64,000 nt of DNA from Ciona intestinalis (lineage: Eukaryota > Chordata > Ascidiacea > Phlebobranchia > Cionidae): assembly GCF_000224145.3 (NCBI RefSeq), contig NC_020172.2:4225532-4289531 (forward strand), in the 5' to 3' direction. Within the stretch, counting starts at the first letter, position 1. Every line of letters starts with the position of its first letter. Both the position numbers and the translations under genes were made by a program. The notes beneath the pieces were generated by a model, which did no database searches, had not been told where the DNA came from, and saw nothing but the letters and a program-made list of their open reading frames with translations. Positions 24,501 through 36,521 of the stretch are shown here, piece by piece.

Positions 24501-27500
24501 AGTTTGCACATTTTTTATTATAATTTTCATATGTTATATTATAGGTTTAATATGTTTTACTATAATTTTCATATAATTCAATAAATTTTCATATGTTTCA
24601 TTGATTTTCATATTTTACATTATAGTTTTCATATGATTCACATTTTCCATCTACAGACATGCAAGATACCGAACACAGTATCACTTAAATTATGGGCAGG
24701 AACAGATGGAGCTTTCTCCATTAGGTTCTCGAAGAGTGGAACCCGTATTGCAGTGGCTTGTAAGCATGGACCTATATATCCTATTCTATGTAAGTAGCCC
24801 TATATTCCACTTGTAATATGGACGATATTATATAGTAGGGAGGTGGGGAAGCTGGGACACCTTAGCACATAATATCCAAATATCCTGATTCTGTTTTAAG
24901 CAATTAACAACTATCTATAGGAGTCGTGAGGATACCGTTTTATAATTCTTTGAATGTTCTTTGTTTAATACCAAATGGGAGGTTTAAATAAAAATTACTG
25001 ATTATAACAGTGCAAAAAAATTCCGGTAGATCTGCCTACCTTGCCACCCCAGGTTTGGCGCCTATACAGTGTTGCCTAAATTAAGTTTATTTTTTTCACT
25101 CATAGTATACAGCATACCTGGTGGTGAAGAGATGGGAGCACTGGTGGGGCATCAGCAGCTTGTGTATGACATCCAGTGGTCAAACGATAGCTCAAAACTT
25201 GTCTCGGCTTCAGCGGATGGCACAGCACAGTAAGTTTTTCGATATTTCCTGAATTATGGTCATGTGATAGTAGATAAGGTAAAAAGTGCGCTCATGGATC
25301 CTAAAACATGGGGTGCTAGGATAAGCAGGTATGCCCTGGAATTTCCATGCGTTATAAAATAGATAATGACCTTTATAATATTGTTATATACAGCTTTATA
25401 TAACCCAGCATACTTGGTGGCATGAGTAACATTTGTTCAACAACCTATTTTTAATATGTTAAACGTTCCTTTTCATGTGGGTGAGGTCCCGCAGCCCGGC
25501 AGCCGTGGGTCCTAGGATTTAGGCCAGAATTGGCCCATTACCTCATAACTTTAATACGAGATGATATATTGAAAGTCTCCGTATACACAATACACATATT
25601 TTATATTTTCTGTGTTTTTTAGAGTTTGGGATTTAAATGATAAAAGCAAGTCTACCCACACACTTGTACATCCCTCGTATGTGTATACATCATCATTTCA
25701 CCCAACAGCTCAATACATTGTAGCTACAGGTAATTTATATTACATTTGATAGTAATAAGAGTTGACTTATACTGTAGTTTTTACCGACATCATGTGTATA
25801 ATGACTATCATTTTGTTGCTAACTTTTAAAAATTGATTAATTTACAAAGGCACAAGCTATTAAATGCATGAAGCCTCTAAAGATTTTAACCCTGCAATCA
25901 AATTGTTACTGATTTTAATGTAGCGTATAATACATACATACATGTATTATGCATGTATAATATAGTACACCACCTTGGTTAAGATAAACTACCTTATACA
26001 CAGGTGGATATGATTGTGTGATACGTGTATGGAGCATTGCATCTTCCACCACACAGATGTTACAAGAGTTAGATGGACATAAATCTCTCATCAACTCTCT
26101 TGTGTTTGACCATTCAGGTTGGATTTGAACTTAAAACTGTGATGAGGTTTATTCTGTTACTTTTGCCAACTGCCATAATGTAAAAAATCTTTTTACCAGC
26201 TCGTCTGGTATAACAAAATGAGTGTCTTTCCAACGTTTTGTCTGCCATACAGGAAAGGCTTCATTTTATGTTTTTTTTATATACTAGATGAGACGCTAAA
26301 AGATTACAATGTTTTTTTTTCTTTTTATTTTCTGTTTGTTAATATTTGCTGTCTTTTATATCAGAGAGACATTAGCTGTAATTTGTAAGTTTATTTAATT
26401 TCTCTTTTTAATTGTTCATGTAGTGTATTGCTTCTGCTACTAGGCATAATGTATATAATTATTCAACGGCTCATCTGGCATAAAAAAAGAAAAATGATTT
26501 GTTCATTTTCATAACCAGCTAAGCTGTTGAACGATCATTGTTCATGTATTGTTTTATATACACCAGGTTTGACATTATACAGTGCAGACAGTGCAGGTGT
26601 GGTAGTTGCATGGAATTGTCACTCCCATGAAAAACCTCGCAAAAAAACGAAAATAGACTGGAGCATTAAAACGGTAAGTTTTTTAAAATGTGTTAACTTG
26701 TCACTGAACCATTGTCTTTTGTCACAACTGTAAATTTCACTATTTCTAAAAAACAATAAATTGTAGAAACTGCACACTTTGGGTAACATATTAATAACAC
26801 TGTATTTTTGCCTACTTGAGTCTGTAGTCATTTCTCTTTATTCATTTTTGATTTTCGATCAAAAATTGTGGGCACTATTTAAAAAACACACACAAAACTT
26901 TATAAAAACACGAATTGGGCACTTATTCTTTTAACCCAAAATTCTATTTAAAAAGTTCTAATTTAAAAAAAATAAGAATTACTTTTAGAAATATGAAGAG
27001 AGGGAATTATCGGGAGTTTGCATCAACTGCATCCAAGTTCATCCAAGGAATAATAAACTTCTTCTTCATTGTCGAGACTCAACCATCAGGATGTTGGATG
27101 TTAGGATGTGAGTGATCTCACCTTTTTTCTGTATTGTTTATGGTCGGATTTTTTAAACAGTATTATATTTACTGGATTTCGGCGGTTCTTAAAATGGGGT
27201 CCATACAGCATTTTTAGATGGTTATCGTATTTTCTAGTTTTGGCTTTTTCATCATTGGTGTGTTTGTTTTCGTCTGTTTTCAACTTTTCCTTCCCGTTTT
27301 CGAATAAATAAAAAGGATCTATTCACAGTTAAAATTGAATAAATTTAAACACTTTTCCACTCAGACACACCCTGCTGAAATATTCCTTAGAGTAAAAGTT
27401 AAAAAAAATAATTAAAACACACCCCTTTCACTCAGACACACCCTGGTCAAGTATTCGGGTTCTTCAAATCTTCGTCAATTAATTCGCTCTGACCTGACCT

Positions 27501-30500
27501 CATGTGGCTCGTTTGTAATATCGGGAAGTGAGGATGGAAGTGCCTATGTTTGGAACGCAGAGTCTGGTTGGTTCTACTTTGTAGTTAATATATTTCTGTA
27601 AAATTTTTTATATTTTTTGTAAATTGGTTTTATAACCATTTTACATAAACAAATTTGCAAAACTTTAAATTTCATTTTTGTGCTTTTTATGTTCAAGAAA
27701 ATAGATACTGTATACTTTTATAACCGTTTAAATTTTTCCATTTCGGCAAATAAAATTTCGGCAAAATTTGTTTTCAAATTTAAAGAATTTTAAAAACAGA
27801 CACTTAACAGCAATATTTTTATGTTTTTAATATTGCCCCATAGTTAAAACACACTGCTTAAAATTAGCTGTTGATTTTGATACCCAGGTGACCAGGTCGC
27901 AACCTTTAATGAGCTTCAGTTTTCACGATCGGTTCGTGATGTGACTTTTCACCCTCACGATCACATTGTGGCATTCTCATGTTTTGGGCAAAACATGCCA
28001 GTACTGGTGTATAAATATGATAAACAAGGTAAATATATGTATCACACAATTGTGTGTAAATACGATAAACAGGCCAATTAAATTGTTATTTGTAGAGTTA
28101 TAGGGGCATACCAAGTAAAAAAAATGGTTAAAAGGATGTACGAAAAAAGACAAACTTTTTATTTTTCATTTTTAAAATATGTCCCAATAATTATCATAAT
28201 CAAGGTATAATAATGGCTAAAAAATTGCAAATCTAATTTTGAATTGTATAGTTTACAATAATCAAGTTATAACTAATTCATGTACTTAAATTTAAATTTT
28301 AACCTTTTAATTATGCAGTTGCTGCAGCAGAAGCTGGTTTAGTTCCTGTTGTTGCAAACACAGCCCAAGTAGATGCAGATACAGGTTAGTATTTTAAGCG
28401 TTCACTATGTTTATAAGGTGTTTGGTTAAGCCAAATTGTGTAATACATCAATACATATCAGTATTATAATATAGTTTAATTATACACGCAATCCTGTGAA
28501 ACAAATCCAACTTATCGGTTGTAATGTTAACTGATTAATGCAGTGAAAAGTTCTAGGGTAAGCCTGCCCACCCTGCCACCCCAGGTTTGGTGCCTACGAT
28601 CCTATTACACATGACAAATTGGGGTGTTAAAAATAAATGTAATATATTTGTTTTCAATATATAAATTTGCCATCCAGGTAACAGAGCAATGATAAACGAT
28701 AATAGGTTGGGTGAATCATATAGAGGAGGAAACAGAGTTGATCAAATAAGACAACAACTTGACTTAGTTCAAGTAAGTTCAAAATTTTAAAGATAAATAT
28801 ATTTTAGAAAAAACAAATTTTGTTAAATTTAGATAAATATGTTTATCGGAAAAAAACTTGTGGGTGATTTTTTATTGTGTTTTTTTAGTACATGTAAATA
28901 TTTTTTTTTTGTTATGTTAGTCTTATTTTTAACTTGTTAGGGTTTTTAGAATGTGATGTTACTATTATTCAGTTGCTTTTTAAACATTGATTATTATATA
29001 CTATTAGAATCACTAATACCCAAATATATGTATTCTGCTAATTTTTTCGTATTACCCATTTCTTATTTTCCCCAAATCTGTAAAAATCCAAAAATGACAA
29101 ACATTGTCCAAACCAGTCGAAACCGGATGAAAGTTGGAACACAGCTCGTAAGCTGCTCCCTCTTAGTATGGCAGCTCGTGCATTCTCAGAAGGCAGACAG
29201 AGCCCAGTAAATATAGCATGGCATATACCTAGTGCATGGATAATGCATTTAACCCCAGCTATGTAAATTAGCATGACATTTTAGTTAAAGAATAATTTAT
29301 TTTATTTTATAAAAAATGAGATTATTTTTAAATTTATTTTATAAAACGCACAATATTGTTTTTGATTCTTAAAAAAATCAGCCAAATTTTCACAATGCAA
29401 ATATGTTGAAAATTATAGTTAGTTGCTTTGCGCATGTATGCTCAATCTCTAATTTCATTTCATAAGCCATTACTAAATAATTTAGTTTCACACTAGCTAT
29501 AAAACTTTCACATTTCAGGTATACAATCTTATCAAAATATCAGCAAAACTGTAGACCAAATTAATGTAACCTTTATAGCACATTAGTGAATAGTAGCAAC
29601 ACTTCTAACATGCTTAAATATATGCAATATAGAATTAGTGCAATTCTGATAAGTAGCAAATTAGCTATGTTTTATGGAATATGTAGCTCCATACTATTTC
29701 TGTTACTATGCCATGATTTAGCATAATTTATTTTATTCCTATTTTTTGCTTGCAATCTGATTTTTATTTTAATTTGCTTATTTGCCTATTTAAGCGATTT
29801 TTACATATTTGTTCAATTGTAAATTAAATGTAGGTGCTTTGTAATATGCAAATGTAGAAGGCAATACAATTATTTATATTACCGCTGACTATCCACACAT
29901 TTTGAGACATGTTTTGTTTAAAACTTGAGCCTTTTTTATTCCAAAGTAATGAAACAAAACAGATCTGATCATTTCCTTTAAGTATATATATAATCACACA
30001 ATAATTCAGACCATGGTTGCCAAATATATGAAAATGCAGAAGAGACATAGATAGTATTTCTTTGAAACAAATCTAACTTATTGATCCTAATGTTCTCTGA
30101 TTAATTAGTGCACAATACTCGTAGGCTTGCCTAGTGCCTACAGTGCCACCTCAGCTTTGGCACCTATGATTTATCTAGAGTCTCTAGTAGTCTAGTAGAC
30201 CATTTATTGCAATATTTTTCAAAATCCTCCCAAAAAAATTTTTTTGAAATAATTTTGCTGCAAGAATTTTAAAACTGCAAAATTTGTTAAAAATAATTTC
30301 ACAACCCCCCCAGCAATCCTCGCCCCGCCGGTCAGCGGTCAGATCTTCATCACCATCTGCTGGCCATCTCAATTCGATACGTGGTGACCCCTTGACCTCA
30401 TATGGGCCGGGTAACACTTTATCAACTTGGGGATCCACCTTTGATTCAACTCATGTAATTTTTTTGAATTTTGTGATTTTTTGCTGTGTCTCTTTTTGCT

Positions 30501-33500
30501 GTGATTAATTTTCCATAAGGTTTTAACACAATTTTTAACTCATTTTATATGGTTAGTGATTTTTTTTAGGAATATTGTGAAAATATAAAGCTGTTGCTGC
30601 TGTTATTATTTTTGGTGGAAATTTAATGCTGTTTTTTTCTGTTAAGTCTATATTCCTTTTATAATCCAATTCCTTCACAATTTTTTGTTTAAATTTTAAA
30701 ATCTCACAAAAACATCATTTACGTTTTTAAAATCCTATTTTCACAGCGTTCCATGCTGGAGCCATCTTACCTCTCACCTCATGCAAGTCCTGAGGCTCGA
30801 CTGATTGCGCAACATTACTCACAACATCAACCTAGGGAAGATGAGCAGCAGGGATGGAAACCAACATTTGCAGCTGGTAAGATAATTCCTGGTTATTCTA
30901 GCGGTAATATGTTTATAGATTAGAGTCTAGAGTGAGTAAGGCATTGTACAAACTGATAGAAATGTTTAACTTTATGTTAAAAATGCAGAAGTTTGAATCT
31001 TAAAAACTCCTTTTTTTTTGTAGACTTTAAGATTATGTTGAAATTTAGAGATTTAACTTTATTTTTGCATTTCTTCGTAACTATAGGACCTTCGGGTAAG
31101 ATGGGATATTGTTAGTACCTAAATCCCATGTTTCCTGATTGTGTTTTGAGCAATTAACAACGCTCTTTAGAGTGGCAGGGCGACAGTTATATAATTCTGT
31201 AAATATTCTGTATTTACAATCAAATAGAAAGATATAAATGTCCTATCTTACCCTACTATATAACCAAAATGTCCATTTAAAATATTTGCAATCAAAAAAA
31301 CAAATCATATATTGTTCCCATTGTTGGAGGGAGTCCATACAATTGTTATTGGAGTAAAAATAATCATGCTATCTGTTTAAACAAAGTGCCGACCTAAAAT
31401 ATCCATATATTGTTCCCACAGTTGGAGGAAGTCCATACAAAGCTGGGCTGGGTCCTGATGTATCGTTAACGGTAGATGGGACCGGAAATACTTCGTTACG
31501 AGTTACGTCAGCAACTGGTGTGAAACCTCAACACACTGTGAGTAGATTATTAAAAAGACTGACGATGCCATTTAGGCGAAATGTATATCTCATTTTGCTG
31601 GACTTGGTTTTTCCTGTTACTTATTTTGTTGGACAAATAGAACTTTTTTTGATTTTCTTCTTCCCAAACAACAGGTTATTCAGTTTCCTCATAAAATTTC
31701 TATATATTTTGCTTATTCAACAATATTACTTTTTAAAAACACATAATATAAAAAATATTTTTAGGTTGCATTTTATAAATTTTATAGGTTCCATGTACAA
31801 TGCAAATTTTATTATTTAAACAATTCTTTTATAAATTTAAGGTTGTAGCACTCTATGACTACCAAGCCAACCGGTCAGATGAGATTACAATCGTACGTGG
31901 AGATATTATTCGTGTTCTATATAAAGATGGGCCAACATGGTGGTTCGGTGAGCTTGTATCTGATGGCAGGCAAGGATACTTCCCTTCAAATTATGTTGCA
32001 ATTAATGGTAAGTTGATTTTATCAGTTTTTAATTTCATGTTTCAAAGGGTTTTATTTTGATGTCTGATTTATGCTTGGATAGTTTCATGCTCTTATTCTA
32101 TATTAAAGTTGTGAGGTTATTTTGCTTTCGAAATATTTTACAAATTGCCGCCATAACTTTTTACATTCTCTAGCATGTGACACATAAAGGGTTTTCCGGG
32201 ACGCTTGTGTCACAGACTTTCAATTTGTTGGGTTTTGTGTATTTAATAATTTTAAATTTAAACTTTATATCATATATTTTATAGACCGTTCAAAATTTTA
32301 ATTACATTATTGAAATCACAACTACAGACAATGAATCTGTTGAGGATAAACTTGAAAAACATGAAGCATCTCCAGAAGTCATGTTTGGAGTGCCAGAGGA
32401 AAGACCCGTTAGTGCAGAGAGCATTAGTGGAAAAACGGTAACATATTTTAAAGAATAATATTTTAAAATATCGATATCATCAACTATTAGCACTTATACT
32501 TTTACTGATAGCAATTTTTCAGATGGTTGTCAATTTCTTTTATTACTTTAAATTTATTACTTTATACAAAATTTTAACCAATGAAACTCGTACTTTTCGA
32601 TTCTATTTCTTATTACTGTTATTCTCCTACGATAGGTATCAATAGTTATATAGTTGAATGGATAAATAGAAAAGTTTTAAAGAGTTAAATTAAATGGTAA
32701 GTAGTTAAATAGTAACAGTTTCTTACAAAAATTTTTTTTTTTGTTTTTAACAGTTCCATGCACTGAAGATGCCCGGAGGAAAACTTAATTTTTATTCTCA
32801 GAGTGAATCGGAGGGAGATGAGGAGAGACTCGGATCTCTTAGTATCAGTCGAAGGTTGGTGATCACTCATGAAGATTTTATCTTTTATAAATGATTCTTT
32901 TACCTTCATACAAAATTGTTTCATTTTTTTCTTCGTAAAAAAATGTAAATTTTTTTTAACAAATTGTTAAAAAAGAAAAATTATTCCTAATTTGGAATTG
33001 ATGATCATTTAGTGGCCTGTGGTTAAGTAACATATAGTTTNNNNNNNNNNNNNNNNNNNNNNNNNNNNNNNNNNNNNNNNNNNNNNNNNNTGCTTGGATA
33101 GTTTCATGCTCTTATTCTATATTAAAGTTGTGAGGTTATTTTGCTTTCGAAATATTTTACGAATTGCCGCCATAACTTTTTACATTCTCTAGCATGTGAC
33201 ACATAAAGGGTTTCCCGGGACGCTTGTGTCACAGACTTTCAATTTGTTGGGTTTTGTGTATTTAATAATTTTAAATTTAAACTTTATATCATATATTTTA
33301 TAGACCGTTTAAAATTTTAATTACATTATTGAAATCACAACTACAGACAATGAATCTGTTGAGGATAAACTTGAAAAACAAGAAGCATCTCCAGAAGTCA
33401 TGTTTGGAGTGCCAGAGGAAAGACCCGTTAGTGCAGAGAGCATTAGTGGAAAAACGGTAACATATTTTAAAGAATAATATTTTTAAATATCGATATCATC

Positions 33501-35267
33501 AACTATTAGCACTTATACTTTTACTGATAGCAATTTTTCAGATGGTTGTCAATTTTTTTTATTACTTTAAATTTATTACTTTGTACAAAATTTTAACCAA
33601 TGAAACTTGTACTTTTCGATTCTATTTCTTATTACTGTTATTCTCCTACGATAGGTATAAATAGTTAAATAGTTGAATGGATAAATAGAAAAATTTTAAA
33701 GAGTTAAATTAAATGTTAAATGATTAAATAGTAACATTTCCCAATTATAGTTAAATGGTAAGTAGTTAAATAGTAACAATTTCTTACAAAAAATTGTAAA
33801 TTTTGTTTTTAACAGTTCCATGCACTGAAGATGCCCGGAGGAAAACTTAATTTTTACTCTCAGAGTGAATCGGAGGGAGATGAGGAGAGACTCGGATCTC
33901 TTAGTATCAGTCGAAGGTTGGTGATCACTCATGAAGATTTTATCTTTTGTATATGATTCTTTTACCTTCATACAAAATTGTTTCATTTTTTTCTTCGTAA
34001 AAAAATGTAAATTTTTTTTAACAAATTGTTAAAAAAGAAAAATTATTCCTAATTTGGAAATGATGACAATTTAGTGGCCTGTTGTTAAGTAACATATAGT
34101 TTAGATTTTAACTACAAACACAGTCAAAATTTTTATATTTTATTTAATATCTTGTATGTTTTATATTGTAGTTCACGGCAACGTCGACGTGAGAATCGAT
34201 CACCGACAAGTCAATCTTCCATACCTCATATCAGTGATGATGTCACAATCATTGAGGATGTCAATGATGACATCACAACCACACCTAAACCACGTGCTCG
34301 AACCATAATAAGGGACCAATCCCCTGAAGCAAGCCCCAAAAACCCCAAGCCAGCCCCTCGTCAGTTACCCACCCTCCCCCCTAAAGCACCCACCCCTACT
34401 AAAACATGTGACAATTGTTGGTAAGTCCTAAAAATGTTGATTATTTAACATAACTTTATTTAAATTTATCTCTTACCGAGGATCATGGTATGTAAAGAAA
34501 AGGGAACCAACAGTTGTTATTAGACGCTATGGAAAAAACTTGTGGAAAACGGTGTAAATTAATGCGTGGCTATTAAACATAAATATTTTGAATGGCAATG
34601 TCTGGTGCAGTTTCACACTGGTTAGAGCACTTGCATCTAAGCCCTAGTGATACTTGTTCGAGGCTTGACACTGCCATTGCTTTACAAGTTATTAGTAAAA
34701 AAACTTCGTAATAATTGCTGCAACCAAGTGGTCACTTCTAGGTTGTTAAATTGTCAGTCTAAAAAACATTTAAAAATTTGAAAAATGCCTAAAAAATAAA
34801 TCATAATATTTCGATTTTTTATATCATTCAAACAAATTCCAGATGTTCATGATGATCCTGTTAGTACACCTCCTAAGAAAAGAAAGCCGAAAAAGAAGAA
34901 AGAAACATCAGAGCAACCAGAAACTGCTCCTGGAACTGATGTTGCTTCATCTATTACTCAACCATCACCAAGATTCGGGATTCTCAAAGCAGTCCAAGCG
35001 AGAATGGCTTCCGAGAGCTCATTTTCCAACTCTGTCCTTGGAGGGGCAGGATTTGAGTCTGAAAAGCCGACTTCTGGTCGTCTTAATCCCATTCTTACAT
35101 CCACAGCTACGAAGCAGAAGAAGACAAGATCAACTCACAGAAAAACTCCCAAAGTCCTCATCACCCAGTCTAGTGAGCAAGATGAGACGATTCCTATGTT
35201 GGAACTTGGAACATCAGTAATCCAAGGAAATCCAAACCCAGCATTTGATAACACTTCGGAAGTTTAA
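18538..35267 (+). CDS. AHI1: Jouberin (AHI1) orthologue: WD40 repeats plus SH3
   Basis: Jouberin is a ciliary transition-zone/basal-body scaffold in vertebrates. Exons: 18538-18547, 18628-18694, 18867-18906, 19175-19335, 19691-20335, 20669-20896, 21131-21261, 21460-21576, 21921-22206, 22551-22809, 23121-23219, 23605-23799, 24139-24288, 24657-24789, 25106-25229, 25623-25729, 26004-26117, 26567-26673, 26989-27107, 27436-27566, 27888-28028, 28319-28384, 28678-28772, probable 29117-29206, 30314-30454, 30747-30876, 31422-31537, 31842-32007, 32328-32437, 32754-32854, 34172-34416, 34843-35267: about 1682 residues (human 1196). Order: charged low-complexity N-terminus with a basic cluster (~500), the jouberin region with [18 protein letters not shown] (~600), WD40 repeats (~815-1120), SH3 ([14 protein letters not shown] to GYFPSNYVA, ~1335-1390), a Pro-rich stretch and a Lys/Arg-rich C-terminus. 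Exons 32328-32437 and 32754-32854 recur after the N-gap at 33347-33456 and 33816-33916; joining both sets hits an immediate stop, so one set was used. The donor at 34417 (gttggt) is required by frame. Confidence 0.93.
19571..19640 (+). repeat. Dispersed repeat, family D
   Basis: The 'tttaggccaaggttggctca' block also occurs near 25520 and, in variant form, near 59250, 59370 and 59540. Lies in an AHI1 intron just before exon 19691. Confidence 0.5.
23438..23573. mobile_element. Small foldback MITE with perfect 19-bp inverted ends
   Basis: 23441-23459 is the exact reverse complement of 23551-23569 (ggtggctgtacacagtatc / gatactgtgtacagccacc). The element is ~130 bp, has no coding capacity and is flanked by TTA on each side, which would fit a 3-bp target duplication of the PIF/Harbinger type. 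It lies in the AHI1 intron before exon 23605. Confidence 0.75.
24832..24985 (+). repeat. MITE-like family B copy
   Basis: Left end 'tagtagggaggtgggg', then 'gggacaccttagcacataat', 'atccaaatatcctgattctg' and 'gttctttgtttaat'; the right terminus is absent, replaced by family C. Confidence 0.7.
24995..25066 (+). repeat. Dispersed repeat, family C
   Basis: Core 'ccttgccaccccaggtttgg' followed by 'cgcctat', with the preceding 'attccgg' segment. The same core occurs at about 28575, 30150, 41620 and 42745, and reversed at 40355 and 44815. Confidence 0.6.
25482..25558 (+). repeat. Dispersed repeat, family D
   Basis: Contains 'gggtgaggtcccgcagcccg' and 'aggatttaggccagaattgg', matching 19571-19640 and the 59.2-59.6 kb block. 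Confidence 0.5.
28498..28602 (+). repeat. Dispersed repeat, family C (fuller copy)
   Basis: Reads 'aacaaatccaacttatcggt', 'tgattaatgcagtg', 'ctgccaccccaggtttgg' and 'tgcctacgat', about 105 bp. Confidence 0.65.
30065..30172 (+). repeat. Dispersed repeat, family C
   Basis: Shares 'aacaaatctaacttattg', 'tgattaatt', 'gtgccacctcagctttgg' and 'cacctatgat' with the 28498 copy. Confidence 0.6.
31084..31262 (+). repeat. MITE-like family B copy
   Basis: Contains 'gggtaagatggga', 'gagcaattaacaacg', 'tataattctgtaaatattct' and right end 'cctatcttaccctactata'. It is closer to the 39530 and 63000 copies than to the 12715 copy. Confidence 0.65.
32072..33040. repeat. First copy of an assembly-duplicated AHI1 segment
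   Basis: Near-identical to 33091-34102, on the other side of a 50-N gap. Contains exons 32328-32437 and 32754-32854. It differs by scattered substitutions (one codon, His here for Gln there) and by a ~40-bp indel near 32690/33720. Confidence 0.9.
33041..33090. other. Assembly gap, 50 N
   Basis: Exactly 50 N, the same size as the other gap, so the length is probably a placeholder. Confidence 0.98.
33091..34102. repeat. Second copy of the duplicated AHI1 segment (likely other haplotype)
   Basis: Holds duplicate exons 33347-33456 and 33816-33916 with intact splice sites. Continues into the unique sequence leading to exon 34172. Confidence 0.9.
34610..34745 (+). repeat. SINE-like family A, tRNA-like head
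   Basis: Shows pol III promoter-like boxes: 'tggttagagca' resembling box A and 'tgttcgaggct' resembling box B, about 30 nt apart, followed by 'tgacactgccattgc'. No cloverleaf is evident, so it is read as a SINE head, not a tRNA gene. Confidence 0.55.
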
Positions 35268-35686
35268 AAAAATAGCAATCAGTTTTGTTTGACTGTATCG
35301 ATTCTGCCATTATTATTTGCATCTTGCATACTGTTTAGATAGCATCAGTTTTGTATGATTCTGTGTGTGTTTGCATAACGTTTGCAAGAATTTTTAACAG
35401 GACATCCACACAATATCACTGTAGCTTGAGAGTTGTTCATATACTGTTAATATAATATTACACCTTTACCACTTGGTACAGTATGTATAGCAATTGCATT
35501 TAACGGATTTTTATAGTTTTGTGTGTTTTACCGTCTAGTCTTTAAAACAGTGTCAATTTAGTTCATGACTTTTTCTACTTTTTTATTGTTTATGATTTCA
35601 TATAAATAGTAACGCTACTAATCTTATCTCGTTTTAGAATACACTATTTTTTTCTATTTGTACAGTTGGTTATGGTTAATCTATTG

Positions 35687-35692
35687 AATAAA
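35687..35692 (+). terminator. AHI1: Probable AHI1 poly(A) signal
   Basis: Canonical AATAAA within the first 450 nt after the stop codon, followed within 30 nt by TG/T-rich sequence. Confidence 0.6.
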
Positions 35693-36463
35693 ACCGCTTT
35701 GAGAAGTACAGCTTAGACGTTTATTCGAATTTGCGGTTTGTAGCGTATTTTTTATGTCAATCACTGACGTTTTATGCTCGCGACCTATATTTTAAACTCG
35801 TTACCGAAATTTTAAACGGGTAACACTAATTTATGGGGAGCAAATAAAAACTACAAATTGCGAGCGGCTGCAACTTTTACACTTAAAAGTTATTCTAAAA
35901 TTAGTTTAAAATTATCATCTAACTATTCTTTATCACGCGCCAAATTGTCAGTTGATCAATAATAATAAAGAATATATTTAGTCTCTATGGCATGACCCCA
36001 TGACCCCGTAAGATAATGGGAAACACGTCAAACTGGTTTTTATGTACACTGACAATCTGCATGCGTGTTAATTTGAATTGTTTGAAAAGCTTCCGGTGTT
36101 AAAGTTAGTACAGCTAACAGGTTTTGGCTTTTTGAGGCATTAAACTAGTTTATTTTTTATTACCGAGATATTTAGTGCGCTTATTAGTATAAAAGTATGA
36201 TATTAATAGTTTTAAATATGTGCAGTTTATATTCTGCGTCGTTTAGCGTTTTTTTTAGACGAGTTTTGCCAGTTATATAAATGAATACGCCAATTAGTTA
36301 GGTCTTTTTATTGCATTAACTGTGCCGAGGATTTCCTCAATTTCCGTAGCGTTTATTACAGTATAGTGGAAGTGAAACCAAATAAACATTTTATGTTAGT
36401 ATTATAGTAATATACGTTTATAATGCTGTCTACGCTCTGATGTCTTTTTTCATTAGTTCTTTT

Positions 36464-36477
36464 ACAGATCACTGTGT
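36464..36477 (+). promoter_or_regulatory. Possible 5' UTR or SL trans-splice acceptor of TM9SF4
   Basis: Pyrimidine-rich 'gttcttttacag' ends at 36477, 45 nt before the ATG. Ascidians attach a spliced leader to many mRNAs, so this may be the 5' end of the mature message; a normal 5' UTR intron is equally possible. Confidence 0.4.
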
Positions 36478-36521
36478 AAGAATATCATATTGCTATTGGT
36501 GGTTGTCCAAAAAGCAAGACT

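Larger units (their letters stand above)
35268..36521. other. AHI1 3' UTR and intergenic region before TM9SF4
   Basis: AATAAA at 35687-35692 is the likely AHI1 poly(A) signal, 420 nt after the stop. The remainder (35710-36460) shows no exon or repeat. A strong acceptor at its right end is listed separately. Confidence 0.6.

Noticed and set aside
30184..30438. 84-codon minus frame opposite an AHI1 exon
   Set aside because: Antisense of exon 30314-30454, whose plus frame and phases fit the gene.
32328..33916. AHI1 model containing both copies of the two duplicated exons
   Set aside because: The second copy would be read out of phase and stops at once; the copies flank an N-gap and look allelic.
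34617..34690. Possible tRNA gene
   Set aside because: Box A- and box B-like motifs are present, but no acceptor stem or anticodon arm could be paired; the same head recurs at 4770 and 6105 as part of a SINE-like repeat.
34843..35220. 125-codon frame in the last AHI1 exon
   Set aside because: A Leu/His/Arg-biased wrong frame; the overlapping frame ending at 35267 joins exon 34172-34416 and continues a plausible Lys-rich tail.
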